A stretch of 46,154 nt of DNA from Clostridia bacterium (GTDB lineage Bacteria; Bacillota; Clostridia; Christensenellales; Aristaeellaceae): contig JAFXDB010000119.1 in the NCBI GenBank assembly GCA_017516305.1, positions 1 to 46,154 on the forward strand, in the 5' to 3' direction. The position numbers were made by a program, and so were the translations under genes. Each line of letters begins with the position of its first letter. The first letter of the stretch is position 1. Below the pieces are notes generated by a model. The model worked only from the letters and a program-made list of their open reading frames with translations. It did no database searches and was not told the origin of the DNA. Shown in pieces: positions 15,509-23,881 of the stretch.

Positions 15509-16753
15509 ATGCGATTGAACATCATTGCAAACAAGCGGATCCTGGCGCTGCTCTGGGCGCTGATGCTGATCTGCACTGCCCTGGTTCCGGCCATGGCGGA
15601 GTCTGCCGGGGAGGCAGAGGTTCCTGCGGACAAGCTGTTCGCCGCCATCGACGAGAAGGGCTATGCCTACCTCACCGCGGCGGAGAACACGATCTTTTAC
15701 TCTGACCCGGCCCTGACGCAGGAGGTCGGTTTGCTGCGCAAAAAGGTGACTGTGACTGCCACCGCCTATGTCCCTGAGGGTCAGCACCAGACGGGCACGG
15801 CCGAGGACGGAATGCCTGTCTATGCCGGGGCGGCGGTGCTGGTGTGGATCACCCGGGGCGGCGAGCCGGAGAGCTTCTACATTGCCCGCAGCGCGGTGAA
15901 GAATCCGCTGAAGGAGAACAGCATCGTTTCCCAGGCGGAAAAGGCCGGCCTGGAAATGATGGCCTTCGGCGCGGCCAGCGCCTATGTGCACGAGGCCTCC
16001 ATCAAGCCGCTGGTGGACAGCGATTTTGTGCAGTGGTGGATCAACCTGGCGGATGATTTCTACAAGAACATCATCGAGTATGACCGCTGGCTGCTGCTGC
16101 TGTCCGGCCTGGGCAATACGCTGGCGATGACCGCCGGCGCGCTGGGCATCGGCGTGATCATCGGCGTGAGCATCGCCCTGGTCTGCACGGCCTGGGAGAG
16201 CAACGGCAAAAAGATGCGCGGCCCCGGCAAGCATGCGCTCCGGTTCATGTACGGCTTCTTCCGCGTGTATACGACTGTATTCCGCGGCACCCCCATGATG
16301 GTGCAGCTGCTGCTGATGACTTTCGTCATCCTCAAGGGCATCCCCCATGCGATGACGGTGGCCATCATCTCCTTCGGCCTGAACTCCGGCGCGTATGTGG
16401 CGGAGATCTTCCGCGGCGGCATCAACTCCATCGACAAGGGCCAGATGGAGGCCGGCCGCTCCATCGGCATGTCCTACGCGCAGACCATGTGGCACATCAT
16501 CGCCCCGCAGGTGATCAAGAACGTGCTGCCCACCCTGTGCAACGAATTCATCACCCTCATCAAGGAGACCTCCATTGCCGCCTATGCGGGCGTGATGGAG
16601 CTGACCATGGCGGGCAACCGTATCCGTGGACAGACGTTCTCCGATTTCATGCCCCTGATCGCCGTGGCGGTCATCTACCTGGTGCTGGTCATGATCCTCA
16701 CCTGGGGCGTCGGCATTCTGGAAAGGAGGCTGCGTCAGAGTGATGCAAGATAA
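15509..16753 (+). CDS. Amino-acid ABC transporter permease with an N-terminal exported domain
   Basis: A 414-residue HisM/GlnP-type permease, nearly twice the usual length of about 220. Residues 1-31 form a signal peptide or anchor ([20 protein letters not shown]). Residues about 35-120 are a small strand-rich domain ([19 protein letters not shown]...) resembling a bacterial SH3-like fold. Residues 120-185 are linker. Residues 190-410 are the permease, with the EAA loop [25 protein letters not shown]. The ATG at 15509 follows AAGGAGGAAATG. The extra domain would lie outside the cell beside the channel. The next gene's start overlaps the stop. Confidence 0.88.
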   Translation: MRLNIIANKRILALLWALMLICTALVPAMAESAGEAEVPADKLFAAIDEKGYAYLTAAENTIFYSDPALTQEVGLLRKKVTVTATAYVPEGQHQTGTAEDGMPVYAGAAVLVWITRGGEPESFYIARSAVKNPLKENSIVSQAEKAGLEMMAFGAASAYVHEASIKPLVDSDFVQWWINLADDFYKNIIEYDRWLLLLSGLGNTLAMTAGALGIGVIIGVSIALVCTAWESNGKKMRGPGKHALRFMYGFFRVYTTVFRGTPMMVQLLLMTFVILKGIPHAMTVAIISFGLNSGAYVAEIFRGGINSIDKGQMEAGRSIGMSYAQTMWHIIAPQVIKNVLPTLCNEFITLIKETSIAAYAGVMELTMAGNRIRGQTFSDFMPLIAVAVIYLVLVMILTWGVGILERRLRQSDAR

Positions 16754-17504
16754 CAAGATCCTCACCCCGGCTCAGCCGCTGATCACCGTTCGCGGCCTGC
16801 AGAAGTCTTTCGGCGACCTGCACGTTCTGCGCGGCGTCGATCAGGACATCACCCCCGGCGAAAAGGTCGTGCTGCTGGGCCCCTCCGGCTCCGGCAAGAC
16901 CACCTTCCTGCGGTGCCTGAATCTGCTGGAGCAGCCCACCGGCGGTTCCATCGTCTTTGAGGGCGAGGAGATCACTTCCCCCAAGTGCGACATCAACAAG
17001 GTGCGCCAGCACATGGGCATGGTGTTCCAGTCCTTCAACCTCTTCCCGCACCTGTCGATCCTGAAGAACATCACCCTGGGCCCCACGCTCCTCAAGGGCA
17101 TGAACAAGGGCGAGGCGGAGGATCGCGCCATGGCGCTGCTCCGTCGCGTCGGTCTGGAGGAGAAGGCGAAGGCCTTCCCCCGCCAGCTTTCCGGCGGTCA
17201 GCAGCAGCGCATCGCCATCGTCCGCGCGCTGGCGATGGAGCCCAAGGTCATGCTCTTTGACGAGCCGACCTCTGCCCTTGATCCGGAGATGGTCGGCGAG
17301 GTGCTGGGCGTCATGACCGACCTGGCCAGGGAGGGCATGACCATGGTCGTTGTCACCCACGAGATCGGCTTTGCCCGCTCCGTGGCCGACCATGTCATCT
17401 TCATGGACGGCGGCTACATCGTCGAGCAGGGCACGCCCGAGGCGGTGCTGGACGATCCGCAGCAGCCCCGCACGCAGGACTTCCTGCGCAAGGTGCTCAA
17501 GTAA
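16740..17504 (+). CDS. Polar amino-acid ABC transporter ATP-binding protein (GlnQ/HisP type)
   Basis: A 254-residue ATPase of the PAAT family. Walker [11 protein letters not shown]-loop [11 protein letters not shown], signature LSGGQQQR, Walker [16 protein letters not shown] and H-loop [10 protein letters not shown] are all intact. GTG at 16740 or ATG at 16743 may be the start; AAGGAGGC at 16723-16730 serves both. It overlaps the end of the permease gene by 14 bases and completes the importer (binding protein, permease, ATPase). With a single permease gene the channel is probably a homodimer. Confidence 0.94.
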   Translation: MMQDNKILTPAQPLITVRGLQKSFGDLHVLRGVDQDITPGEKVVLLGPSGSGKTTFLRCLNLLEQPTGGSIVFEGEEITSPKCDINKVRQHMGMVFQSFNLFPHLSILKNITLGPTLLKGMNKGEAEDRAMALLRRVGLEEKAKAFPRQLSGGQQQRIAIVRALAMEPKVMLFDEPTSALDPEMVGEVLGVMTDLAREGMTMVVVTHEIGFARSVADHVIFMDGGYIVEQGTPEAVLDDPQQPRTQDFLRKVLK

Positions 17505-17532
17505 ATGGAAGTGCATTTCGTATAAACAGAAA

Positions 17533-17568
17533 GGGCCTGCAATCCGCGATGGATTGCAGGCCCGTTTT
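17533..17568. terminator. Strong terminator between convergent genes
   Basis: GGGCCTGCAATCC (17533-17545) pairs perfectly with GGATTGCAGGCCC (17551-17563), followed by GTTTTGC. It closes the amino-acid importer operon and lies 12 bases before the 3' end of the SIMPL gene, so it may serve both directions. Confidence 0.85.
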
Positions 17569-17579
17569 GCTGTGCGGCT

Positions 17580-18287
17580 TTACTTCAGCTCAAAGGTGAT
17601 CGTCACGCTGGCGCTGATGGACAGATCGTCCGGGAGAATGACGTTGCTGACGGCGTCGGCCATGCCGGCGGTCTTGTACATCACGGGCGTGGTGTAGTGC
17701 CCGCCGGTGCTCTCGGTGATGGAGAGGACGCTGCCCACGGTGAGCCCTGCGGCGCCTGCCAGCAGCTGGCCCTTGCGCAGAGCGTCCTGCACGGCAAGGG
17801 TCATGGCCTCGTCCTGGGCGGAGGCGGAAAGGGTGGAGCAGAACTGGACGCTGTGGATGCTGTTGGCGCCGGCAGCGGTGGCCTTGTCCAGGGTCGCGCC
17901 GATGTGATCCATGTCGCGGATGATGACGGTCAGCTGGTTGGACACGCTGAAGCCGATCGGCACCGCTTCGCCGGTCTGGTAGTCGTACTCCGCATAGACG
18001 GAGTAGCTGCTGGTGGCGATGTCACTCTCGGGGATGCCGGCGGCCACCAGCGCGGTGATGACGCTGCGGATAGCTTCGGCGTTCTGTGCCGTCGCCTCCT
18101 GTACGGTGGCGGCGCGGGTGGAGACGCCTACTGACGCCTGGGCGTAGTCAGCAGGGAGGGTCACGGTGGCGTTGCCGGTGACGGTCAGGGTCGCGCTGTC
18201 GGCGGCGGGGAAGGCGGTTTCGGCCAGGGCTGCGCAGCTCATGAGCAGCAGGGCCAGGGTCAGGGCGATGAGCTTCTTCATCTTCAT
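17580..18287 (-). CDS. SIMPL-domain (DUF541) exported protein
   Basis: A 235-residue protein with signal peptide MKMKKLIALTLALLLMSCAALAET. The mature part is a SIMPL/DUF541 domain: it opens with LTVTGNATVTLPADYAQASVGV, then GIPESDIATSSYSVYAEYDY and NQLTVIIRDMDHIGATLD, which are the family landmarks. The role of the family is unclear; members lie at the outer face of the membrane or periplasm. The ATG at 18287 is favoured over 18281 because it overlaps the stop of the DUF4349 gene (ATGA) and follows AGGAGG. It is the last gene of a sigma-factor operon. Confidence 0.85.
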   Translation of the reverse strand: MKMKKLIALTLALLLMSCAALAETAFPAADSATLTVTGNATVTLPADYAQASVGVSTRAATVQEATAQNAEAIRSVITALVAAGIPESDIATSSYSVYAEYDYQTGEAVPIGFSVSNQLTVIIRDMDHIGATLDKATAAGANSIHSVQFCSTLSASAQDEAMTLAVQDALRKGQLLAGAAGLTVGSVLSITESTGGHYTTPVMYKTAGMADAVSNVILPDDLSISASVTITFELK

Positions 18288-19417
18288 GCGTTCCTCCTCC
18301 TGATTTTCCGGACGATGACGAAAACGATGACCACCACGGCCACAATGCCGATGAAGGGCAGCGCGGCCACGAGGAACACCAGCATGTCCTGGGCGAAGTC
18401 GGCCAGGGCGTCGCAGCCGGTGCGGATGGCGGAATGGATGCGCTCGCCCAGGGACACGGTGGTGTCCGTCAGGGCGGGGGCCGTCTCCTCGTAGAGGCTG
18501 ACAGTTACGGTGGAGTAGCTGACCTGCCGATCGGTGCGGTTGAGGGCGGTGGTCAGGCTGTCGATCTGGTACTGGGTGTCGGCGATCTGGCTTTCCAGGG
18601 CCAGCAGGTCGGACAGGTCGGCAGATTCGGTGATCAGGGCCTGCAGCCGCTCCATCAGGGCCAGCTGGGTGTTGAGGCGGGTCTGGGTGTCCTGGTACTG
18701 GGCGGTGACGTCCTCGGCAGTCTCGCTCCGGGCGGTGATGCGGCCCAGCTGTCCGACGCCGCTGAGGTAGCCGTCCAGCGCTTCCTGCGGGATGCGCAGG
18801 GTCAGGGTGGCGTTGCGCAGGCCGGTGCGGTTGTTGGTGCTTTCGGAGGAGGACTCGATCCACCCGCCGTCGGCCTCACAAAGGGCGCGCAGGTTCTCCA
18901 GGCTCGCTTCGAAATCCTGGGTGTAGATGGTCAGCCGGGCGGTGCGGATGATCTTCTTCTCCGTCACGCCGGCTTCCGGGACGGGGGCGGCGGGCTCCTG
19001 CGGCACGGCGCGGGCCATCATGACCATGCCGTTAGAGCTCCCGGAGGCCGTGCTGGCGGTATAGGTGTAGCTGCCGCCGGCGGCCACGCCGTAGTCGTAC
19101 GCCTCTTCGTCGGCCAACTCGTCATACTGGGACTCGGCGCCGCGGGTGTACACGGCGGCATTGTCGGCCTGCGGGGCCAGGTCATCCCGGGTCAGGAGCG
19201 TGCCGCCCACCACGAACACCAGGGCTGCGGCGACAGACAGGAAACGGGTCAGGGCCTTGCGGTTGAGGGTCTTCTCGGTGCGCTTTTCTTCCATATCTTC
19301 CTCCACCTTCTGCAGCCAGGCGGCGTGGAGCCCCTCCGGCATGGGGGGGACGTCCTCCTGCAGCCCGGACAGCGCGTCCCGGAGGACTTCGTTTTCGTCG
19401 ATGTTGATGTTATGCAT
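18284..19417 (-). CDS. DUF4349 membrane protein beside an ECF sigma factor, possible anti-sigma factor
   Basis: A 377-residue protein. Residues 1-58 are cytoplasmic and acidic to basic (LRDALSGLQEDVPPMPEGLHAAWLQKVEEDMEEKR). One membrane span lies at 59-77 (FLSVAAALVFVVGGTLLT). Residues 78-335 are outside, with the DUF4349 signature IIRTARLTIYTQDFEASLENL and a coiled coil near 235-300. A second span lies at about 341-365, followed by a basic tail. The N-terminal tail with a span next to a sigma gene is the usual layout of membrane anti-sigma factors; that role is inference. Start ATG 19417, 21 bases after the sigma gene, with AAAGGAGG upstream. Confidence 0.82.
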   Translation of the reverse strand: MHNINIDENEVLRDALSGLQEDVPPMPEGLHAAWLQKVEEDMEEKRTEKTLNRKALTRFLSVAAALVFVVGGTLLTRDDLAPQADNAAVYTRGAESQYDELADEEAYDYGVAAGGSYTYTASTASGSSNGMVMMARAVPQEPAAPVPEAGVTEKKIIRTARLTIYTQDFEASLENLRALCEADGGWIESSSESTNNRTGLRNATLTLRIPQEALDGYLSGVGQLGRITARSETAEDVTAQYQDTQTRLNTQLALMERLQALITESADLSDLLALESQIADTQYQIDSLTTALNRTDRQVSYSTVTVSLYEETAPALTDTTVSLGERIHSAIRTGCDALADFAQDMLVFLVAALPFIGIVAVVVIVFVIVRKIRRRNA

Positions 19418-19437
19418 GTGTTCTGTCCTCCTTTCAC

Positions 19438-20016
19438 TTATTTGGACGAGCGTGCGGCGGATTTGTTCCCGTTCTCCGCAAGAAAAGCGGCAAGCTTCTG
19501 CCGCGCCCGGGCGATGCGGCTCTTCACCGTGCCGATGGAGGCCCTTGTCACCTCTGCGATGGTCTCGTAGGGCTGCCCCTCGATGGCGTAGAGGATGATG
19601 GCGGTGCGCATGTCGGCGGGCAGGCTGTCGATGGCGGCGCGGATGCTGTCAGTGGATTCGGCGCGGAGAACGGCCTCGTCCGGGGTAGGGGAGGCGTCCA
19701 CGGGGGTGAAGCCGTCCTCCTCGGCCAGGGCGTCTGCGGACTCGGTCGCCGGGAGCCGCTTCTGCCTGCGCAGGAAGTCCACGCAGACGGTGACGGCGAT
19801 GCGGTACAGCCAGGAGGAGAAGGCGCAGTCGCCCCGGTACTGCCCGATGGCGCGCCAGGCCTTGAGCATCGCTTCCTGCAGGCAGTCGGCGGCGTCCTCG
19901 GGGTGATGGGTGTAGTGCCAGCAGACCCGCCACAGGGTCTGCTCGTGGGGCGTCACAAGGCGCTCGAAGGCCTGTGTATTGCCCTTCTGCGCCAGGCGCA
20001 GGGTGAATTCATCCAT
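19438..20016 (-). CDS. ECF-type RNA polymerase sigma factor
   Basis: A 192-residue sigma factor with region 2 (LYRIAVTVCVDFLRRQKR and the upstream HHPEDAADCLQEAMLKAWRAIGQYRG) and region 4 (LPADMRTAIILYAIEGQPYETIAEVTRASIGTVKSRIARARQKL). Region 3 is absent, as in ECF factors. The linker ATESADALAEEDGFTPVDAS is acidic. The start MDEFTLRLAQKG at 20016 is preferred to TTG 20037. It leads an operon with the DUF4349 and SIMPL genes and probably controls a cell-envelope response through them. Confidence 0.92.
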   Translation of the reverse strand: MDEFTLRLAQKGNTQAFERLVTPHEQTLWRVCWHYTHHPEDAADCLQEAMLKAWRAIGQYRGDCAFSSWLYRIAVTVCVDFLRRQKRLPATESADALAEEDGFTPVDASPTPDEAVLRAESTDSIRAAIDSLPADMRTAIILYAIEGQPYETIAEVTRASIGTVKSRIARARQKLAAFLAENGNKSAARSSK

Positions 20017-20102
20017 ATGCAAACCTCGCTTTCGCAAAGGGTAGAGTGCCTTTCACCATGTCAGACGAAGGAAAGGCGGGAATTGTTCCCGGAACCGGAA
20101 AT

Positions 20103-20142
20103 ATTATAGCACAGAGTTGTAAAAAGTGCGAGGAAGTTGTAA
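20103..20142 (-). promoter_or_regulatory. Extended -10 promoter and direct repeats ahead of the sigma operon
   Basis: Minus strand: TGC-TATAAT (20111-20103) is an extended -10 with a poor -35. Upstream lie two direct TTACAACT repeats (20142-20135 and 20122-20115) exactly 20 bases apart, about two helical turns, as for an activator or a second sigma contact. Confidence 0.5.
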
Positions 20143-20159
20143 ATTCTCACGGCCTGGCG

Positions 20160-20188
20160 TTGCAGCGGGAGACGGACTGTGCTAAAAT
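20160..20188 (+). promoter_or_regulatory. Promoter of the propeller-like protein gene
   Basis: -35 TTGCAG (20160-20165), a 17-base spacer and -10 TAAAAT (20183-20188). It is divergent from the sigma operon. Confidence 0.65.
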
Positions 20189-20220
20189 GAAGGCATCCGT
20201 ACAAAAGGAGCGTGAAGGAT

Positions 20221-21369
20221 ATGAAGGTGCTGTTTCTCTCCGATGGTGAAATGGGCCTTTGGACGGACGGCGGCGCGACCATGCTGCACAGCGAACGGCT
20301 GGAAAAGTATCTGTCCACCGCGCGGGAGCTGGAAAGCCGTAACGCCTGGAAATATGAGGGCGCGGGCGCGCAGTTCCAGCACCAGCGCAGCCCCTACGAA
20401 ATGCAGCGCCGCCTGGCGGAAAAGGACTGCCATGTGGCCGCCGTGGCCTTCTGTGACGGCCAGGTGCTCTATGGCCTGTCCACGCCGGACATGGGCGGCC
20501 TGTACCTGAAGCCCGCCGATGACGACGCGGCCCCCGAGAGCAGTTGGCTGAGCGAACGCACCTTCCGTCCCCGCGACATGCATGTGCAGGGAGATCAGGT
20601 GATCCTGGCGCTGGATACGCCGCAGGGCGAATGCCACATCGCCCGGATGACCGCCGGGACGTCCCGCTACGATGTGCTGACCCTGGGGGACACCCAGGAC
20701 ACGGCGCCCTTTTTGTGCGCGGACGGGCGGACGCTGTACTACGCCTCTGCCGGGTTTGCCAGGAACGAGGAGGGCCTCATCATCGCCAAGGGCCCCAGCG
20801 CGCTGCTGGAGATGGATCTGAAGACTGGAAAGCTGCAGGAGATCCTTGCTGAAGACACGGTGGATTACCTGCGCCCCAGGAAGGGGCCGGACGGCTGCCT
20901 GTACTTCATCCGCAGGCCTTACGAGCAGCCCAGGGGCAAGCGTCTGACGTTGGTTGACCGCGCGAAGAATGTCGGCGCGTTCTTCAAGGGCGTCGGCAAG
21001 CTGTTCCAGTTCATCGGCGACCCCGAGGGCGCGGCGAAGCGCACGCCCCGCGTCGCCGGGCAGAGCGAGGAAGCGGCCCAGAAGCGCATGCTGGAGGGTG
21101 TACTGGTGGACGTGACCCGCGCAAAGAACGCGGATACCGACGATGATGAGCATGGCTGCGTACCGGAGACCTGGCAGCTGATGCGCCGGGAGGCGGACGG
21201 GAAGCTGACGGAGATCCTGAAGGGCGTGGCGGACTACGATTTCGACGGCGACGCGCTTGTCTATTCGGACGGGCGGCGCATCATCCGCCTGCAGGATGGG
21301 AAGAAGACGGTGCTGCACAGGGCGGCGTTCATTCCGCGGCTGGTGGTTGAGAAAACTTGTGTATTATGA
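20221..21369 (+). CDS. Cytosolic propeller-like protein of unknown function
   Basis: A 382-residue protein without a signal peptide. It shows repeating strand blocks (CDGQVLYGLSTPDMGGLYL, GDQVILALDTPQGECHIARM, CADGRTLYYASAG, GPDGCLYFIRRPYE, DGDALVYSDGRRIIRL), the pattern of a WD40/TolB-like propeller, but no family I can name. AAAAGGAG at 20203-20210 fixes the ATG at 20221. The final codons and TGA come from the heptamer array at 21362-21382, so the C-terminus may be altered. Its own promoter makes it a single-gene unit. Confidence 0.6.
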   Translation: MKVLFLSDGEMGLWTDGGATMLHSERLEKYLSTARELESRNAWKYEGAGAQFQHQRSPYEMQRRLAEKDCHVAAVAFCDGQVLYGLSTPDMGGLYLKPADDDAAPESSWLSERTFRPRDMHVQGDQVILALDTPQGECHIARMTAGTSRYDVLTLGDTQDTAPFLCADGRTLYYASAGFARNEEGLIIAKGPSALLEMDLKTGKLQEILAEDTVDYLRPRKGPDGCLYFIRRPYEQPRGKRLTLVDRAKNVGAFFKGVGKLFQFIGDPEGAAKRTPRVAGQSEEAAQKRMLEGVLVDVTRAKNADTDDDEHGCVPETWQLMRREADGKLTEILKGVADYDFDGDALVYSDGRRIIRLQDGKKTVLHRAAFIPRLVVEKTCVL

Positions 21370-21382
21370 ATTATGAATTTAG
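21362..21382. repeat. Heptanucleotide tandem array 5 (three units)
   Basis: TATTATG, AATTATG, AATTTAG. It overlaps the last codons and stop of the propeller-like gene. Confidence 0.65.
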
Positions 21383-21423
21383 TTAGTGGGGCGGCTGCGG
21401 CGGCTGCGCGGCCGTCTCTTTTT

Positions 21424-21752
21424 TGTTCTTTACGGAAAGTCAGGGAATTGGTATGTATGGCATGGCGCAGACACCTTCACTGCCAGGGCGGCTGCACCAG
21501 AGCCTCAAAGGGAACGATGCGGCGTCTTTGCGGAGGGTTGCGCCCTTTTTCCTATTCATTCAAGCAACCCTCCGCAACGTCGCCGCCCATGCATGCAGCC
21601 GCCTTTCCGACACCTCGGGGACGGGAGGGGGACGGGGGGAAAACTCCGGTAGTTTTCCGGATAGGAAAAAGCGCCTTTGCGCCGCTTTCGGCGGGCGAAA
21701 GCGGCTTCCAACTTACATGATACGGCTTTTCACTAAGAAAACGAGAAGAACC
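21424..21752 (+). repeat. Dispersed ~320-bp palindromic element, copy 2
   Basis: Same organisation as the copy at 4379-4701 but in the opposite orientation. Outer arms GGCGGCTGCA (21487-21496) and TGCAGCCGCC (21594-21603); inner arms TTGCGGAGGGTTGC (21528-21541) and GCAACCCTCCGCAA (21564-21577); then the CCGCTTTCGGCGGGCGAAAGCGG hairpin near 21692. The ends read TTCTTTACG and CGAGAAGAACC, with the terminal repeat partly decayed. It fills the gap between the propeller gene and the htpG control region. Confidence 0.85.
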
Positions 21753-21778
21753 TCTTGTTGGCGTCAAAGGGTGTTTTG

Positions 21779-21805
21779 TTAGCACTCTCATGCGGTGAGT
21801 GCTAA
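21779..21805 (+). promoter_or_regulatory. CIRCE operator (HrcA binding site) of htpG
   Basis: TTAGCACTC (21779-21787), nine bases, GAGTGCTAA (21797-21805): a perfect match to the CIRCE consensus. It lies 7 bases upstream of the -35, so HrcA should repress this promoter and heat shock release it. Confidence 0.95.
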
Positions 21806-21812
21806 AAAGTGC

Positions 21813-21841
21813 TTGCATTTTCATCCGGACGGTGGTACAAT
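21813..21841 (+). promoter_or_regulatory. htpG promoter
   Basis: -35 TTGCAT (21813-21818), a 17-base spacer and -10 TACAAT (21836-21841), directly downstream of CIRCE. Confidence 0.75.
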
Positions 21842-21903
21842 ACCTCTTGAGGTCTGAATCGGGCCTTACCGAGCAGAAAACACATCCAGGAGGTACATTA
21901 TTT

Positions 21904-23802
21904 ATGGCAATCCATCACGAGCGCGGCTCCGTATCCATCGACGCCCAGAACATTATGCCCGTCATCAAGCGCTGGCTGTATTCCGATCAGGACATCTTCC
22001 TGCGCGAGGTGGTGTCCAATGCCTGCGACGCCATTACCAAGCACCGCATGAAGCATGGCCAGGACGAGGCCATGCAGGTCATGGTCACCGTGGACAAGGA
22101 CGAGAAGACCATCACCATCTCCGATACCGGCATCGGCATGACCGCCGACGAGGTGCGCCGCTATATCAACCAGGTGGCCTTCTCCGGCGCGACGGAGTTC
22201 ATGAAGCAGTTCGAGAATACCGAGAAGAAGGACGAGGGCGACAGCATCATCGGCCACTTCGGCCTGGGCTTCTACTCCGTCTTCATGGTGTCGGACAAGG
22301 TGGAAATCGTCACCCTGTCCAGCGAGGCGGGGGCGGAAGCTGTCCACTGGGTATCCGAGGACGGCATGTCCTTCGAGCTGGGGGCGGGCGAGCGCGACAG
22401 CCACGGCACCGACATCATCCTGCACATTTCCGAGGACGCGAAGGAGTTCCTGGAGGTCGCCCGCGTGCGCGAGGTGCTGACCCGCTACTGCGGCTTCATG
22501 GCGCATCCCGTGTACCTCTTCGACGCCTGCGCCCAGCCCACCGAGCGCGAGGAGACCGTGGAGGGCGAGACCAACGAGGACGGCACGCCCGTCAAGCGCA
22601 CGGTGATGGTGGAGCCCATGCCCTCCCTGATCAATGAGACGGCGCCCCTGTGGCTGAAGAAGCCCTCCGACTGCACGAAGGAGGAGTATCTGGCCCTGTA
22701 CCACAAGCTCTTCGGCTGGGAGGAACCCCTGTTCTGGGTGCACCTGAACGTGGATTACCCCTTCAACCTCAAGGGCATCCTGTATTTCCCCAAGCTGAAG
22801 AACGACTTCGGCACCCATGAGGGTCAGGTGAAGCTCTTCGCCGGTCAGGTCTTCGTGGCGGACAATGTCAAGGAAGTCATTCCGGAGTTCCTGATGCTCC
22901 TCAAGGGCGTGATCGACTGCCCCGACCTGCCGCTGAACGTCAGCCGTTCCTTCCTGCAGAACGACGGCACGGTGAAGAAGCTCTCCGCGCACATCACCAA
23001 GAAGGTGGCGGACAAGCTGATCTCCCTCTTCAACACCGAGCGCGCCGACTATGAGAAGTACTGGGAGGACATCCATCCCTTCGTGAAGTTTGGCTGCATG
23101 AAGGATCAGAAGTTCTACGAGCAGGTGAAGAAGGCGCTGCTTTTCAAGCTCACCGATGACCGTTATGTGACCCTTGGCGAGTACCAGGAGGCCAACAAGG
23201 ATAAGGCGGAAAAGAAGGTCTACTACACCAACGACGCCAGGAGGCAGGCGGCGAGCGTGGCGATGTACACCGGCCGCGGCATCGACGTGGCGGTCATGGA
23301 GCACCTGATCGACGCCAACTTCCTGTCCTTCCTGGAGTACTCCGCCGGTGAGGATGGCGTGACCTTCGCCCGCGTGGATGCGGACGTCTCCGGCCTGACG
23401 GAGGAGAGCGACGAGGGCGTGAGCCTGAACCAGGCGGCCCTGGCGGAGCTGTTCCGCAAGGCTCTGGGCCAGGAGGAAATGCCTGTGGAGCTGGCGGCCC
23501 TGGCGGACGCCGACCTGCCCGCCATCGTCACCGAGGACGAGCAGATGCGCCGCATGAAGGAGATGTACCGCATGTACGGCCAGGACTTCAAGCTTCCTGA
23601 CCGCTACACCCTGGTGCTGAACCGCCGCAATGCCACCGTGCAGGCCCTGGCCGGGCGCGACGCGGAGGACGAAACGACCCAGCTCCTGTGCCAGCAGCTC
23701 TATGACCTGGCCCGCATGAGCGCGGGCCCCCTGGAGGCGGAGGAGATCACGGCCTTCATTGCCCGCAGCCAGAAGCTGGTGGCCATGGCGGCGACCAAGT
23801 AA
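21904..23802 (+). CDS. htpG: Hsp90-type molecular chaperone
   Basis: A 632-residue cytosolic ATP-dependent chaperone of normal bacterial length. The N-terminal GHKL ATPase shows FLREVVSNACDAI (catalytic Glu and Mg-binding Asn), ISDTGIGMT and GHFGLGFYS (ATP lid). The middle domain has GVIDCPDLPLNVSRSFLQND with the catalytic-loop Arg. The C-terminal dimerisation part follows. The start at 21904 (MAIHHERGSVSIDAQNI) follows CCAGGAGG; the longer frame from 21799 would be read from the control region. Regulation is by CIRCE/HrcA, which is not the case for htpG in Bacillus subtilis. Confidence 0.97.
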   Translation: MAIHHERGSVSIDAQNIMPVIKRWLYSDQDIFLREVVSNACDAITKHRMKHGQDEAMQVMVTVDKDEKTITISDTGIGMTADEVRRYINQVAFSGATEFMKQFENTEKKDEGDSIIGHFGLGFYSVFMVSDKVEIVTLSSEAGAEAVHWVSEDGMSFELGAGERDSHGTDIILHISEDAKEFLEVARVREVLTRYCGFMAHPVYLFDACAQPTEREETVEGETNEDGTPVKRTVMVEPMPSLINETAPLWLKKPSDCTKEEYLALYHKLFGWEEPLFWVHLNVDYPFNLKGILYFPKLKNDFGTHEGQVKLFAGQVFVADNVKEVIPEFLMLLKGVIDCPDLPLNVSRSFLQNDGTVKKLSAHITKKVADKLISLFNTERADYEKYWEDIHPFVKFGCMKDQKFYEQVKKALLFKLTDDRYVTLGEYQEANKDKAEKKVYYTNDARRQAASVAMYTGRGIDVAVMEHLIDANFLSFLEYSAGEDGVTFARVDADVSGLTEESDEGVSLNQAALAELFRKALGQEEMPVELAALADADLPAIVTEDEQMRRMKEMYRMYGQDFKLPDRYTLVLNRRNATVQALAGRDAEDETTQLLCQQLYDLARMSAGPLEAEEITAFIARSQKLVAMAATK

Positions 23803-23813
23803 TTGCATACAGA

Positions 23814-23850
23814 AAGGACGCTGCTCCGGCATTGGGGCAGCGTCCTTCCT
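23814..23850. terminator. Terminator between convergent htpG and alpha-galactosidase genes
   Basis: AAGGACGCTGC (23814-23824) pairs with GCAGCGTCCTT (23837-23847), followed by CCTATTT. The GAAAGGA on the other side gives a weaker T run for the minus strand. Confidence 0.75.
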
Positions 23851-23881
23851 ATTTGTCATGTGTTGCGGCGGGGGCGTTGCT

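Noticed and set aside
14672..17504. Glutamine-specific importer (glnHPQ) naming
   Set aside because: Family-3 binding proteins cannot be assigned a ligand by eye, and the ARG-like box points to another amino acid, so no symbols were given.
21373..21782. Short open frames within the 320-bp element (also 4429-4868)
   Set aside because: They read through palindromes, differ between copies and carry no family; such peptides are a common annotation error in dispersed repeats.
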